From Paracoccus spongiarum (lineage in GTDB: Bacteria > Pseudomonadota > Alphaproteobacteria > Rhodobacterales > Rhodobacteraceae): DNA of 64,000 nucleotides. Made by a program: the position numbers and the translations under genes. The DNA is taken from the NCBI RefSeq assembly GCF_030732095.1, contig NZ_JAVAMQ010000012.1, positions 38,772 through 102,771 of the forward strand, written 5' to 3'. Position 1 is the first letter of the stretch; every line of letters begins with the position of its first letter. Below are positions 48,973 through 58,613 of the stretch, piece by piece. A model generated the notes under the pieces. It saw only the letters and a list, made by a program, of their open reading frames with translations. It had not been told where the DNA came from and did not search any database.

Positions 48973-49928
48973 ACGCCGGACGTTTCAGCCCCGAGGCCAC
49001 GCGCCTCGACGATGCGGCCCGCGCAGGCTGGCTGTATTATGTCGCGGGAAATACCCAGGACGAGATCGCGCGCAAGCTGGGCGTCAGCCGGCAATCGGCA
49101 CAGCGGCTGGTCGCGATGGCTGTCAGCGAACGGCTGATCAAGGTGCGCGTGGATCATCCCATCGCGCGCTGCATGGATCTGGCGGGCGCGCTGTCGCGGC
49201 GATACGGGCTGATGATCTGCGAGGTCGTGCCCTCGGACCCCGACGCCCCGGACCTGCTGACCGGCATCGCCATCGCCGCCGCGGCCGAGCTGGAGCGCAC
49301 GCTGAAATCGCCCGAGCGGCGGATCATCAGCCTCGGCACCGGCCGGGCGCTGAAGGCCACGGTCGAGCAGTTGCCGCGCATGGCCTGCCCACAGCATGTC
49401 GTCGTCTCGCGGCTGGGCAACATGATGCAGGACGGATCGGCCTCGCCCTACAACGCCACCATCCACCTGGCCGAACGGATCGGCGCGCCGCATTACCCCT
49501 ATCCGCTGCCCGTCCTCGCCCGCGATCCGGCCGAGCTGGCCGCACTGCAGCGCCAGGAGGCGGTGCAGAACACCATCGCGCTGTGCCAGTCGGCCGATCT
49601 GTCGCTGGTCGGCATCGGCCAGATCAGCCACCGCGCGCCCCTGCAGGTGGACGGCTTCGTCACCAGCCGCGAGATGGACGAGCTGGATGCCGCCGGCGCC
49701 GTGGGCGAGATCACCAGCTGGGTCTATGACCGGGAGGGCCGGCTGATCGACTGCGCATTCAACGCCCGCGTCGCCTCGGCGCCGCTGCCGCGGGCCTGCG
49801 AAAGGCCGGTGATCGCGGTGGCGACGGGCGAAAGCAAGCTGGTGGCGATTCGCGCCGCGCTGACCGGCAAGCTGGTCAACGGGCTGATGACCTCTGAGGC
49901 GACCGCCGAAAGGCTGCTGTCCGACTGA
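48969..49928 (+). CDS. SorC/DeoR-type sugar-responsive regulator
   Basis: A 319-residue regulator. N-terminal HTH at about 20-55 (VAGNTQDEIARKLGVSRQSAQRLVAMA) followed by the SorC sugar-phosphate-binding domain with ISLGTGRALKATVEQL and the GIGQIS segment. SorC proteins respond to phosphorylated sugars or polyols. Starts with GTG overlapping the HAD stop. It lies directly upstream of smoE and very likely controls it. Confidence 0.92.
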   Translation: MNAGRFSPEATRLDDAARAGWLYYVAGNTQDEIARKLGVSRQSAQRLVAMAVSERLIKVRVDHPIARCMDLAGALSRRYGLMICEVVPSDPDAPDLLTGIAIAAAAELERTLKSPERRIISLGTGRALKATVEQLPRMACPQHVVVSRLGNMMQDGSASPYNATIHLAERIGAPHYPYPLPVLARDPAELAALQRQEAVQNTIALCQSADLSLVGIGQISHRAPLQVDGFVTSREMDELDAAGAVGEITSWVYDREGRLIDCAFNARVASAPLPRACERPVIAVATGESKLVAIRAALTGKLVNGLMTSEATAERLLSD

Positions 49929-50012
49929 GCGCATGGGAGGGGTAATTCGATTGAACGTCAGTCCCTTGCGCATCATGCGCCCGCGCCTGCGGGGCGATGT
50001 CGCAGAGGGGAA

Positions 50013-50041
50013 TTGACAGGAGGGCACAAGTTTGTGAGTAT
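50013..50041 (+). promoter_or_regulatory. Candidate smo operon promoter
   Basis: TTGACA at 50013-50018 and GAGTAT at 50036-50041 are 17 bases apart. The -35 is a perfect match and the -10 is weak, which fits an operon needing activation by the SorC regulator. Confidence 0.45.
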
Positions 50042-50067
50042 TTGCCCATCAGGGTGGCAATTGCCCA
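50042..50067. promoter_or_regulatory. Candidate SorC operator before smoE
   Basis: TTGCCCA is repeated at 50042-50048 and 50061-50067, 19 bases apart, and the second copy is part of the palindrome GGCAATTGCC (50056-50065). These follow the candidate -10 directly, between it and smoE. Confidence 0.4.
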
Positions 50068-50087
50068 CACTGCCAAGGGAGGACATC

Positions 50088-51413
50088 ATGAACACGACAA
50101 TCCGCGCCCTGACGGGCGCGACGGCGCTGTGCGCCATTGCCGGCATCGCGGCCGCGCAGGACAATGTGACGCTGACCGTCGCCACCGTGAACAATGGCGA
50201 CATGATCCGCATGCAGGAGCTGACCGGCGAATTCACCGCCGCGAACCCGACGATCTCGGTCGAATGGGTGACGCTGGAGGAGAACATCCTGCGCGAGCGC
50301 GTCACCACCGACATCGCCACCCAGGGCGGCCAGTATGACGTGCTGACCATCGGCACCTACGAGGTGCCGATCTGGGCCAAGCAGAACTGGCTGGTGCCGC
50401 TGGACGACATGCCCGCCGATTACGACGCCGACGACCTGCTGCCCGCCGTGCGCGAGGCGCTGTCGGTCGACGGCACCCTCTATGCGGCGCCCTTCTACGG
50501 CGAATCCGCGATGGTCATGTATCGCACCGATCTGGCCGAGGCCGCCGGCGTGACCATCCCCGAAAGCCCGACCTGGACGGACATCAAGGCCGCGGCAGAG
50601 GCGATGACCGACAAGGCCAATGAAGTCTATGGCATCTGCCTGCGCGGCAAGCCGGGCTGGGGCGAGAACATGGGCTTCATCACCGCGATGGCGAACAGCT
50701 ATGGCGCGCGCTGGTTCGACATGGACTGGAAGCCCCAGTTCGACAGCGAGGAATGGAAGGCGACGATGACCGACTACCTGACGATGATGACCGAATACGG
50801 TCCTCCGGGCGCGTCGTCGAACGGCTTCAACGAGAACCTGTCGCTGTTTCAGCAAGGCAAGTGTGCGATCTGGATCGATGCGACAGTCGCTGCCGGCTTC
50901 GTGACCGACCCCGACACCTCGACTGTGGCCGACAGTGTCGGATTCGCACAGTTCCCGAACCGCGAGGGGGTCGACAACCACGGCAACTGGCTGTGGGCAT
51001 GGAGCCTTGCGGTGCCGGCCTCGTCGAAATCGCCCGACGCGGCCAAGACCTTCATCGCCTGGGCGACCGGCAAGGGCTATACCTCGCTGATCGCCGAGAA
51101 GCAGGGCTGGCGCGCGGCGCCTCCGGGCACGCGGACCTCGCTTTACGAGAACGCCGAATACCAGGAAGCCGCGCCCTTCGCCGCGATGACGCTGACATCG
51201 ATGAATGCCGCGAACACCGCGAAATCCTCGGTACAGGACATTCCCTACACCGGCGGGCAGTTCGTCGCGATCCCGGAATTCCAGGGCATCGGCACCTCGG
51301 TCGGCCAGCAGTTCTCGGCGGCGCTTGCCGGTCAGATGTCGGCTGACGACGCCCTGGCATCGGCACAGAGCAACGTCACCCGCGAGATGACCCGCGCCGG
51401 CTACATCAAGTAA
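50088..51413 (+). CDS. smoE: Sorbitol/mannitol ABC transporter substrate-binding protein SmoE
   Basis: A 441-residue periplasmic binding protein with signal peptide ending near AAAQ-D (about 24). Family-1 extracellular sugar-binder pattern, with AIWIDATVAAGF and GNWLWAWSLAVPASSK in the C-terminal lobe. AGGGAGG lies 5 bases upstream of the ATG. First structural gene of the polyol operon; the order smoE-F-G-K-S-mtlK matches the Rhodobacter polyol operon. Confidence 0.92.
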   Translation: MNTTIRALTGATALCAIAGIAAAQDNVTLTVATVNNGDMIRMQELTGEFTAANPTISVEWVTLEENILRERVTTDIATQGGQYDVLTIGTYEVPIWAKQNWLVPLDDMPADYDADDLLPAVREALSVDGTLYAAPFYGESAMVMYRTDLAEAAGVTIPESPTWTDIKAAAEAMTDKANEVYGICLRGKPGWGENMGFITAMANSYGARWFDMDWKPQFDSEEWKATMTDYLTMMTEYGPPGASSNGFNENLSLFQQGKCAIWIDATVAAGFVTDPDTSTVADSVGFAQFPNREGVDNHGNWLWAWSLAVPASSKSPDAAKTFIAWATGKGYTSLIAEKQGWRAAPPGTRTSLYENAEYQEAAPFAAMTLTSMNAANTAKSSVQDIPYTGGQFVAIPEFQGIGTSVGQQFSAALAGQMSADDALASAQSNVTREMTRAGYIK

Positions 51414-51432
51414 CAGCCTCGAACCTCACCGT

Positions 51433-51456
51433 GCCGCCCGGCCTCGTCCGGGCGGC
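51433..51456 (+). other. Stem-loop between smoE and smoF
   Basis: GCCGCCCGG/CCGGGCGGC, a perfect 9-bp stem with a 6-base loop and no T-run. Hairpins after a binding-protein gene often let it be made in excess over the permeases by stabilising the 5' mRNA; that role is inferred. Confidence 0.5.
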
Positions 51457-51511
51457 GCCTCGCCCGAGGACCGGCACGATGCCGGCCCCGCGCCGACCGA
51501 GGAGTCCCGCC

Positions 51512-52381
51512 ATGGCCACACGCCAGACCGCAAGCCTCGCCCGCCTCATGCGCGCCCCCGCCATCATCCTGCTGCTGATCTGGATGGCCGTGCCGCTGGC
51601 GATGACGCTTTACTATTCCTTCCTGAACTACAACCTTCTGAACCCCGCCGGCACCAGCTGGGCCGGATGGTTCAACTACCAGTATTTCTACACCGATCCG
51701 GCCTTCTTCGCCTCGATCTGGAACACGCTGGTCCTGGTGCTGGGCGTGCTGTTCATCACCGTGGTCGGCGGCATCGCCATCGCCATCCTGATCGACAAGC
51801 CGATCTTCGGGCAGGGCATCGTGCGGATCCTGGTGATCAGCCCGTTCTTCGTGATGCCGCCGGTTGCGGCGCTGATCTGGAAGAACATGATCATGCATCC
51901 CAGCTACGGGGTGTTCGCCGACATTGCCAAGTTCTTCGGCGCAGCGCCCGTGGACTGGTTCGCGCAGTATCCGCTGTTCTCGATCATCCTGATCGTGGCC
52001 TGGCAATGGCTGCCCTTCGCGACACTGATCCTGCTGACCTCGCTGCAATCGCTGGACGGCGAGCAGATGGAGGCTGCCGAAATGGACGGCGCGCCCGCCT
52101 ACAGCCGCTTTCTCTACCTGGTGCTGCCGCACATGGCCCGCGCGATCACCGTGGTGATCCTGATCCAGACGATCTTCCTTCTGGGCATCTATGCCGAGAT
52201 CCTGGTGACGACCAATGGCGGTCCGGGCACGGCATCGACCAACCTGACCTTCCTGATCTACCGCGCCGCGCGCCTGAACTTCGACATCGGCGGCGCAGCG
52301 GCAGGCGGCATCATCGCGGTCATCCTCACCAATATCGTCGCCGTCTTCCTGATGCGCGCCGTCGGCAAGAACCTGGATTGA
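51512..52381 (+). CDS. smoF: Polyol ABC transporter permease SmoF
   Basis: A 289-residue MalF-type permease with six membrane helices and the EAA loop (AAEMDGAPAYSRFLYLVLPHM). Opens with a long hydrophobic run (IILLLIWMAVPLAMTLYYS). GAGGAG precedes the ATG at 51512. It follows smoE after the hairpin. Confidence 0.92.
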   Translation: MATRQTASLARLMRAPAIILLLIWMAVPLAMTLYYSFLNYNLLNPAGTSWAGWFNYQYFYTDPAFFASIWNTLVLVLGVLFITVVGGIAIAILIDKPIFGQGIVRILVISPFFVMPPVAALIWKNMIMHPSYGVFADIAKFFGAAPVDWFAQYPLFSIILIVAWQWLPFATLILLTSLQSLDGEQMEAAEMDGAPAYSRFLYLVLPHMARAITVVILIQTIFLLGIYAEILVTTNGGPGTASTNLTFLIYRAARLNFDIGGAAAGGIIAVILTNIVAVFLMRAVGKNLD

Positions 52382-52391
52382 GAGGAACGAC

Positions 52392-53216
52392 ATGGCACGC
52401 GCAGTTTCCCGCAACACCAGGATCGGCTGGACCATCGCCGCATGGGTCGTGGCGCTGATCATCTTCTTCCCGATACTCTACACCATCATCACCAGCCTGA
52501 AATCCGAACAGGAGGCGATCTCGGGCTTCAACCTGATCCCGTCCTTCACGCTGCAAAGCTATGAGACGGTGCAGAGCCAGAACAACTACTTCCGGCCCTT
52601 CATGAACTCGGTCATCCTGGCGGTCGGCTCGACCCTGCTGGCGCTGATCGTGGCCATTCCGGCGGCCTGGGCGATGGCCTTCTCGCCGACCAGGCGGACC
52701 AAGGACATCCTGATGTGGATGCTCAGCACCAAGATGATGCCCGCGGTCGCGGTGCTGGTGCCGATCTACCTGATCTTCCTGCGCACCGGGCTGATGGACA
52801 CGCGCATCGGGCTGACCGTCCTGCTGATGCTGATCAACCTGCCGATCGTGATCTGGATGCTCTACACCTATTTCCGCGAGATCCCGGGCGAGATCCTGGA
52901 AGCCGCGCGGATGGACGGCGCCACCCTGCGCGACGAGATCCTGTATATCCTGACGCCGATGGCGGTTCCCGGCATTGCCTCGACGATGCTGCTGAACATC
53001 ATCCTGGCCTGGAACGAGGCGTTCTGGACGATCCAGCTGACCACCACCAACGCGGCGCCGCTGTCGGCCTTCATCGCGTCCTTCAGCAGCCCGCAGGGCC
53101 TGTTCTGGGCCAAGCTGTCGGCGGCCTCGACCATGGCCATCGCCCCGATCCTGATCCTTGGCTGGTTCAGCCAGAAGCAACTTGTCCGCGGCCTGACCTT
53201 CGGCGCGGTGAAATAA
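52392..53216 (+). CDS. smoG: Polyol ABC transporter permease SmoG
   Basis: A 274-residue MalG-type permease, partner of SmoF. The EAA loop is [18 protein letters not shown], the coupling helix for the ATPase. Ten bases after smoF. Confidence 0.92.
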   Translation: MARAVSRNTRIGWTIAAWVVALIIFFPILYTIITSLKSEQEAISGFNLIPSFTLQSYETVQSQNNYFRPFMNSVILAVGSTLLALIVAIPAAWAMAFSPTRRTKDILMWMLSTKMMPAVAVLVPIYLIFLRTGLMDTRIGLTVLLMLINLPIVIWMLYTYFREIPGEILEAARMDGATLRDEILYILTPMAVPGIASTMLLNIILAWNEAFWTIQLTTTNAAPLSAFIASFSSPQGLFWAKLSAASTMAIAPILILGWFSQKQLVRGLTFGAVK

Positions 53217-53227
53217 GGAGAACCACG

Positions 53228-54232
53228 ATGGGACGCATTACCCTTGAAGGCGTGGCCAAGCGTTTCGGCGATGTCGAAGTCATCCCGCCCCTGAACCTGG
53301 ATATCGAGGACGGCGAGTTCGTCGTCTTCGTGGGCCCGTCGGGCTGCGGTAAATCCACCCTGCTGCGGCTGATCGCGGGATTGGAGGATGTCAGCGACGG
53401 GCGCATCCTCATCGACGGCAAGGACGCCACCGACGAATCCCCGGCCAAGCGCGGGCTGGCGATGGTGTTCCAGTCCTACGCGCTGTATCCGCACATGTCG
53501 GTCAGGAAGAACATCGCATTCCCGATGAAGATGGCGGGCATGGACCAGGCCGAACAGGATCGCCGCATCGAGGCGGCGGCCAAGGCGCTGAACCTGACCA
53601 ACTACCTCGACCGCAAGCCGGGTCAGTTGTCGGGCGGCCAGCGTCAGCGGGTCGCCATCGGCCGGGCCATCGTGCGCGAGCCGTCGGCGTTCCTTTTTGA
53701 CGAGCCGCTGTCGAATCTGGACGCGGCGCTGCGGGTGGGGATGCGGCTGGAGATCAGCGAACTGCACAACCGGCTGAAGACCACGATGATCTATGTGACC
53801 CATGACCAGGTCGAGGCGATGACCATGGCCGACAAGATCGTGGTGCTGCATGCCGGCCGGATCGAACAGGTCGGATCGCCGCTGGAACTGTATCTGCGCC
53901 CGAAGAACGCCTTTGTCGCCGCCTTCATCGGCAGCCCCAAGATGAACCTGTTCACCGGCGCGGCGGCGGCCGAATACGGCGCCACCACCATCGGCGTGCG
54001 CCCCGAACACATCGCCATCTCGCCCACCGCCGGCAAGTGGCAGGGTCGCGTCGGCGTCAGCGAGCATCTGGGCTCGGACAGCTTCTTCTATGTCGAGGAT
54101 ACCGGGCTGGCCGAAACCATCACCGTCCGCTCGGACGGCGAGGTGAACATGCATCACGGCGATACCGTCTGGCTGACCCCCACCGAGGACAAGATCCACA
54201 AGTTCGACGCAAACGGGGACCGCATCCAATGA
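53228..54232 (+). CDS. smoK: Polyol ABC transporter ATPase SmoK
   Basis: A 334-residue MalK-type ATPase. Walker [10 protein letters not shown], signature LSGGQRQR, Walker [12 protein letters not shown], and a C-terminal regulatory TOBE-like domain. Eleven bases after smoG; its end overlaps smoS by ATGA. Confidence 0.93.
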   Translation: MGRITLEGVAKRFGDVEVIPPLNLDIEDGEFVVFVGPSGCGKSTLLRLIAGLEDVSDGRILIDGKDATDESPAKRGLAMVFQSYALYPHMSVRKNIAFPMKMAGMDQAEQDRRIEAAAKALNLTNYLDRKPGQLSGGQRQRVAIGRAIVREPSAFLFDEPLSNLDAALRVGMRLEISELHNRLKTTMIYVTHDQVEAMTMADKIVVLHAGRIEQVGSPLELYLRPKNAFVAAFIGSPKMNLFTGAAAAEYGATTIGVRPEHIAISPTAGKWQGRVGVSEHLGSDSFFYVEDTGLAETITVRSDGEVNMHHGDTVWLTPTEDKIHKFDANGDRIQ

Positions 54233-55002
54233 CACGGCTTTCCGGCAAGCGCGCCCTGATCACCGGCTCGGCACGGGGCATCGGGCTGGAACTGGCCCGC
54301 GCCTATCTGGCCGAGGGCGCACAGGTGGCGATCGGCGACATCAACATCGATGCCGCCCGGTCCGCCGCCGAAGGACTTGGCCAGGGTGCCATCGCGGTGC
54401 GGCTGGATGTCACCGACCAGGCCTCGATCGATGCCTGCGTGGCCGAGGTCGAGGCCGCCCTTGGCGGCATCGACATCCTCATCAACAACGCGGCGCTGTT
54501 CACCGCGGCCCCGCTGGTCGAGATCACCCGCGCCGATTACGACCGCATCTTCGCGGTCAATGTCTCGGGCACGCTGTTCATGATGCAGGCCGTCGCGCGC
54601 GGGATGATCGCGCGCGGCACCGGCGGACGGATCATCAACATGGCCAGCCAGGCCGGCCGTCGCGGCGAATCGCTGGTCGCCGTCTACTGCGCCAGCAAGG
54701 CCGCCGTGATCAGCCTGACCCAGTCGGCCGGGCTGAACCTGATCCCGCACGGCATCAACGTCAACGCCATCGCGCCCGGCGTGGTCGATGGCGAGCACTG
54801 GGACGGCGTCGATGCATTCTTTGCGAAATACGAAGGCAAGGCGCCCGGCCAGAAAAAGCGCGAGGTCGGCGAGGCCGTGCCCTTCGGCCGCATGGGCACC
54901 GCCGCCGACCTGACCGGCATGGCGATCTTCCTGGCCTCCTCCGAGGCCGACTACATCGTCGCCCAGACCTACAATGTCGATGGCGGGAACTGGATGAGCT
55001 GA
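54229..55002 (+). CDS. smoS: Sorbitol dehydrogenase SmoS (SDR)
   Basis: A 257-residue short-chain dehydrogenase that oxidises sorbitol (or galactitol) to a ketose with NAD. Cofactor motif TGSARGIG, the NNAA segment, catalytic Ser in NMASQAG, YCASK, and the [16 protein letters not shown] loop typical of SmoS. Length equals the Rhodobacter enzyme. Overlaps smoK and the next SDR gene. Confidence 0.93.
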   Translation: MTRLSGKRALITGSARGIGLELARAYLAEGAQVAIGDINIDAARSAAEGLGQGAIAVRLDVTDQASIDACVAEVEAALGGIDILINNAALFTAAPLVEITRADYDRIFAVNVSGTLFMMQAVARGMIARGTGGRIINMASQAGRRGESLVAVYCASKAAVISLTQSAGLNLIPHGINVNAIAPGVVDGEHWDGVDAFFAKYEGKAPGQKKREVGEAVPFGRMGTAADLTGMAIFLASSEADYIVAQTYNVDGGNWMS

Positions 55003-55781
55003 TGGATCTGGGTCTGACCGACAAGGTCGCCGTCATCACCGGCGCCAGCAAGGGCATTGGCCTGGGCATCGCCCGCGCCTTCGCCCGCGAGGGGGCGCAT
55101 GTGGTGATGACCGCGCGCGGGGGCGACGCGCTGCGCGAGGCCGCCGAAGCGGTCGCCGCCGCGTTCGGCGTCACCGCGCGGCCCGTCGCCTCGGACGTGG
55201 CCACCGCCGAGGGCTGCCGGGCGATCATCGACGCCGCCGCGGAACTGGGCGGCGCCGACATCTTCGTGTCGAATGCCGGCACCGGATCGAACGAGACCGT
55301 GGCCGAGGCCCCGGACGAGAAGTGGCAGTTCTTCTGGGACCTGCATGTGATGGCCGCCGTGCGGCTGTCGCGCGGGCTGGCCGACCAGATGGCTGCCAAG
55401 GGCGGCGGCGCGATGCTGATGAACGCCTCGATCTGCGCGGTCCAGCCGCTGTGGTACGAGCCGATCTACAACACCACCAAGGCGGCGCTGCTGATGCTGG
55501 GCAAGTGCCTGTCGACCGAGATGATCGCGCGCAACATCCGCGTGAACACGGTCAATCCCGGCCTGATCCGCACCCCCGACTGGGAAAACACCGCGCGCGA
55601 ACTCTCGGGCGCGGAGTGGGAAGGCTATCTGCAACAGGTCGCCGACGAACACGCCCCGATCCGCCGCTTTGGCACGGTCGAGGAGCTGGCGGATTTCTGC
55701 GTCTTCCTGTGTTCGGAACGCGCCTCCTACAGCGTCGGATCGGCCTATCACGTCGATGGCGGCATGCTGCGCACAATCTGA
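55002..55781 (+). CDS. Second SDR dehydrogenase in the polyol operon
   Basis: A 259-residue short-chain dehydrogenase: TGASKGIGLGIA, NAGTG, Tyr in YNTTK, and the NPGLIRT loop. Substrate not evident, probably another polyol or a sugar acid. The ATG shares one base with the smoS stop (TGATG). The extra SDR between smoS and mtlK widens the range of substrates. Confidence 0.88.
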   Translation: MDLGLTDKVAVITGASKGIGLGIARAFAREGAHVVMTARGGDALREAAEAVAAAFGVTARPVASDVATAEGCRAIIDAAAELGGADIFVSNAGTGSNETVAEAPDEKWQFFWDLHVMAAVRLSRGLADQMAAKGGGAMLMNASICAVQPLWYEPIYNTTKAALLMLGKCLSTEMIARNIRVNTVNPGLIRTPDWENTARELSGAEWEGYLQQVADEHAPIRRFGTVEELADFCVFLCSERASYSVGSAYHVDGGMLRTI

Positions 55782-55793
55782 AAGGTCAAAGCC

Positions 55794-57260
55794 ATGGCGA
55801 TCACCCTGTCTCAATCCGCCCTCGACCAGATGCCCGGCGAGGTCGGCGTGCCGACCTATGACCGGGCGGCGCTGCGTCCCGGCATCCTGCATGTCGGCAT
55901 CGGCAATTTCCACCGCGCCCATATGGGCTGGTATCTGGACCAGCTGTTCGAACAGGGCGCCGGCCATGACTGGGCGCTGATCGGCGCGGGCGTCCGCCCC
56001 GGCGACGCCGCGATGCGCGACCGGCTGGCCGCGCAGGACTGGCTGACCACGGTGGTCGAACTGGACCCCGAGGGCCTGTCGGCGCGGGTCATCGGCGCAA
56101 TGGTCGATTTCGTGCCCGTCGATCCCGCGGCGGTGATCGCGGCGATGGCCGATCCGGCGATCCGCATCGTGTCGCTGACGATCACCGAGGGTGGCTATTA
56201 CGTCGATGCCAAGACCGACGGCTTCGACGCGGCGCATCCCGACATGGCCCATGACGCCGCGAATCCCGACGCGCCGCACGGCGTCTTCGGCATGATCCTG
56301 GCCGCGCTGCGCCAGCGCCGCGCGGCCGGCCATGCGCCCTTTACCGTGATGTCCTGCGACAACCTGCCCGAAAACGGCCATGTCTGCGCGCGCACCGTGA
56401 TCGGGCTGGCCCGGATCGCCGATCCCGACCTGGCCGAGTGGATCGCCGCCACCGTGGCCTTCCCCAATTCGATGGTGGACTGCATCACCCCCGCCACCTC
56501 GGATCGCGAACGCGCGCTGGTGGCCGACCGCTTCGGCATCACGGACGCCGCCCCTGTCGTCTGCGAGCCCTACCGGCAATGGGTGCTCGAGGACAATTTC
56601 CCGCAGGGCCGCCCGCCGCTGGAAAAGGTCGGCGCGCAATTCGTGACCGATGTCGGCAAGTACGAACTGATGAAGCTGCGCATCCTCAATGGCGGCCACG
56701 CGGCGATCGCCTATCCCTCGGCGCTGCTGGGCCATCATTTCGTCCATGACGCGATGGCCGATCCGCAGATCGAGGCCTGGCTGCGGGCGCTGGAGACGCG
56801 CGAGGTGATCCCGACCCTGAAGCCCATCGAGGGCGTGGACTATGCCGATTACCTGGAACTGATCGTCAGCCGCTTCGCCAATCCCGAGATCGGCGACACC
56901 ATCCAGCGGCTCTGCCTCGACGGCTCGAACCGGCAGCCGAAATTTATCCTGCCGACGCTGGCCGATGCGCTGAAGGAGGGCCGCGACATCGACGGTCTGG
57001 CGCAGGAGGTGGCCTTCTGGTGCCGCTATTGCGAACGCACCGACGAGGCCGGCAACGCCATCGCCCCGAATGACGACAACAGCGAGTCGCTGCGCGAGCA
57101 TGCGCTGGCCTCGCGCGGGGACCCGCTGGCCTTCCTGCAGAACCGCACGGTCTTCGGCGGGCTGGCCGACGACCCGCGCTTCCAGGAGGCCTTTGCCCGC
57201 AAGCTGAAACTGGTCCAGGACCAGGGCGTGCGCGCCGCCATCGCGACCTATCTGGGCTGA
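55794..57260 (+). CDS. mtlK: Mannitol 2-dehydrogenase MtlK
   Basis: A 488-residue polyol-specific long-chain dehydrogenase that converts mannitol to fructose. The N-terminal GIGNFHRAH cofactor region and the catalytic Lys-Asn-His set in GKYELMKLRILNGGHAAI are present. Twelve bases after the SDR gene; last gene of the operon. Confidence 0.94.
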   Translation: MAITLSQSALDQMPGEVGVPTYDRAALRPGILHVGIGNFHRAHMGWYLDQLFEQGAGHDWALIGAGVRPGDAAMRDRLAAQDWLTTVVELDPEGLSARVIGAMVDFVPVDPAAVIAAMADPAIRIVSLTITEGGYYVDAKTDGFDAAHPDMAHDAANPDAPHGVFGMILAALRQRRAAGHAPFTVMSCDNLPENGHVCARTVIGLARIADPDLAEWIAATVAFPNSMVDCITPATSDRERALVADRFGITDAAPVVCEPYRQWVLEDNFPQGRPPLEKVGAQFVTDVGKYELMKLRILNGGHAAIAYPSALLGHHFVHDAMADPQIEAWLRALETREVIPTLKPIEGVDYADYLELIVSRFANPEIGDTIQRLCLDGSNRQPKFILPTLADALKEGRDIDGLAQEVAFWCRYCERTDEAGNAIAPNDDNSESLREHALASRGDPLAFLQNRTVFGGLADDPRFQEAFARKLKLVQDQGVRAAIATYLG

Positions 57261-57277
57261 GGCACCGCCCGGCGCCG

Positions 57278-57655
57278 TCAGCCGGCGCCGCGATCCCCCA
57301 GCCCGGTTTCGCGCAGGTAGTGGCGCACCGCCGCCGCGACATGGCGAAAGCGGTCGCCGCCCAGCGGCCTGCCGCCATACCAGCGGGTAACGATCACCAT
57401 GTGATCGCGCAGCCCGGCGCGGTCCAGCATCTGCAGGATCTGCGCCCCGGCCCCCGCCTCGCCGTCATCGTCACGAACCGGCTCGTCCCCGAGAATCGCG
57501 GCCCAGCTGTTGTGGGTGGCCCGTGCAAACCGCTTGCCGCGCCGCAATTCGGCCAGCAGCGCCGCGGCCTCGGCCCTGCTGCGCGCGGCCCCGCCCGAGA
57601 CCGCATAGCGCGAGCCGCGGTCGCTGATGATCCTGTCAAAGACCTGCAATCCCAT
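57278..57655 (-). CDS. IMPACT/YigZ-family protein, N-terminal domain only
   Basis: A 125-residue protein carrying the YigZ N-terminal fold: FARATHNSWAAILG, DDDGEAGAGAQILQ and RWYGGRPLGGDR. Full YigZ is about 200 residues, so the C-terminal domain is absent. AGGGG is 6 bases upstream of the ATG at 57655. In related proteins the family is linked to translation control; the short form is not characterised. The stop lies 18 bases from convergent mtlK. Confidence 0.8.
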   Translation of the reverse strand: MGLQVFDRIISDRGSRYAVSGGAARSRAEAAALLAELRRGKRFARATHNSWAAILGDEPVRDDDGEAGAGAQILQMLDRAGLRDHMVIVTRWYGGRPLGGDRFRHVAAAVRHYLRETGLGDRGAG

Positions 57656-58161
57656 TCCGATCCCCTCGCGTCGGGGGCCGGTCGCCCCCGGCCCATGCCG
57701 CGCGGCCTCGTCGGCCGCGAGGGCGGCACGGATGCGCCTGCACGCCCGGGCGATGTTCATCACCCCGTCCAGCTGCCCGCGCCCGCCCTCAGGCGCGACG
57801 ACGCCGGCTGCGGCGCGGGCCGGGCGCATGGTCGCGTCCCGATGGCCGGCCGCCGCGTGCTTCGGCGCGGGTCGTCCCGTCGCATGGGTGGTACGGATGC
57901 CGACATACAGGATCAGGAGGGCGCCGTGGCTGGCCTTGCTCGGGATGCGGCAGGGCGCACATCCCAGACGCGTTCGGGGGATCGCTGCGCCGCCGCGGAC
58001 GGCCGGACCGTTCAGCGTGACCGCCTGACCCGCGACCAGCGGCTCGCAGGCGGCGGCGGGGCCGGTCCGCAAGGCTGCGATCACGATCATGCGGCGCATC
58101 GGGCTTTCCCTGATGGTGAGCGCCCATCGAACACGGCTCGGAGCCGTCTGTCCACCCGCCG
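57656..58161. other. 500-bp stretch without a confident gene
   Basis: The minus-strand frame here starts MRRMIVIAALRTGPAAAC, which looks like a lipoprotein signal, but the rest (CEPLVAGQAVTLN, then Arg/Ala/His-rich text) has no recognisable domain and runs into the yigZ frame. It may be the remnant of a small secreted protein gene; I cannot support more. Confidence 0.35.
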
Positions 58162-58529
58162 TCACGGCGTGCGGCGGCGCACATACAGCTCCAGCCGGTG
58201 ATGGGCGATCTCATTGCCCATCTCGGCGGCGATCTCGGCCTGCAGGCGCTCGATCCGCTCATGGGTGAACTCCGTGACCTCGCCGGCCTCGACATCGATC
58301 ATGTGGTCGTGGTGGCGCTGGTCGGCAGCCTCCCACCGGGCCGGCTGGTCGCGGAATTCCAGCTTGGCGATCACGCCCCGGGTCTGCAGCGTGATCAGCG
58401 TGCGATAGACGGTGGCCAGCGACACCCCTGCCCCCGCGGCCTCCGCGCGGGCGTGCAGCTCCGAGGCGTCGGGATGATCCTCGCTGGCCGCAGCGCCGCC
58501 TCCAGTTGCCGTGCCTGTCGTTCCGACAT
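58162..58529 (-). pseudogene. Frameshifted Fur/Mur-family regulator
   Basis: The C-terminal part is intact: SLATVYRTLITL recognition-helix region, HHDH metal motif (RHHDHMIDVEAGEVTEF) and HRLELYVRRR. The N terminus MSERQARQLEAAL lies in another frame, and after AL the text jumps to the AASEDHPDASELHARAEAAG segment of the other frame. About 15-20 residues of the winged-helix core (the LTRPRLALL type segment) are missing. The gene is divergent from sitA, the usual place of Mur. A sequencing error cannot explain both a shift and a missing segment easily. Confidence 0.7.
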
Positions 58530-58555
58530 GGGCCGAGCCTGCCCAGGAACGTGCT

Positions 58556-58567
58556 CAGTTGCAACTG
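58556..58567. promoter_or_regulatory. Palindrome between the Fur/Mur gene and sitA
   Basis: CAGTTGCAACTG is a perfect 12-bp palindrome, followed 15 bases later by the related CAGTTGCGAAC. It lies in the 84-base divergent gap, where a Mur/Fur operator would be expected. Confidence 0.4.
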
Positions 58568-58613
58568 GTTCCCACCTGTCGACAGTTGCGAACGGTTTGC
58601 CGATCCACCGCCC

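Noticed and set aside
54969..57101. A 710-codon minus-strand open frame
   Set aside because: Antisense to the SDR and mtlK genes, which carry catalytic residues.
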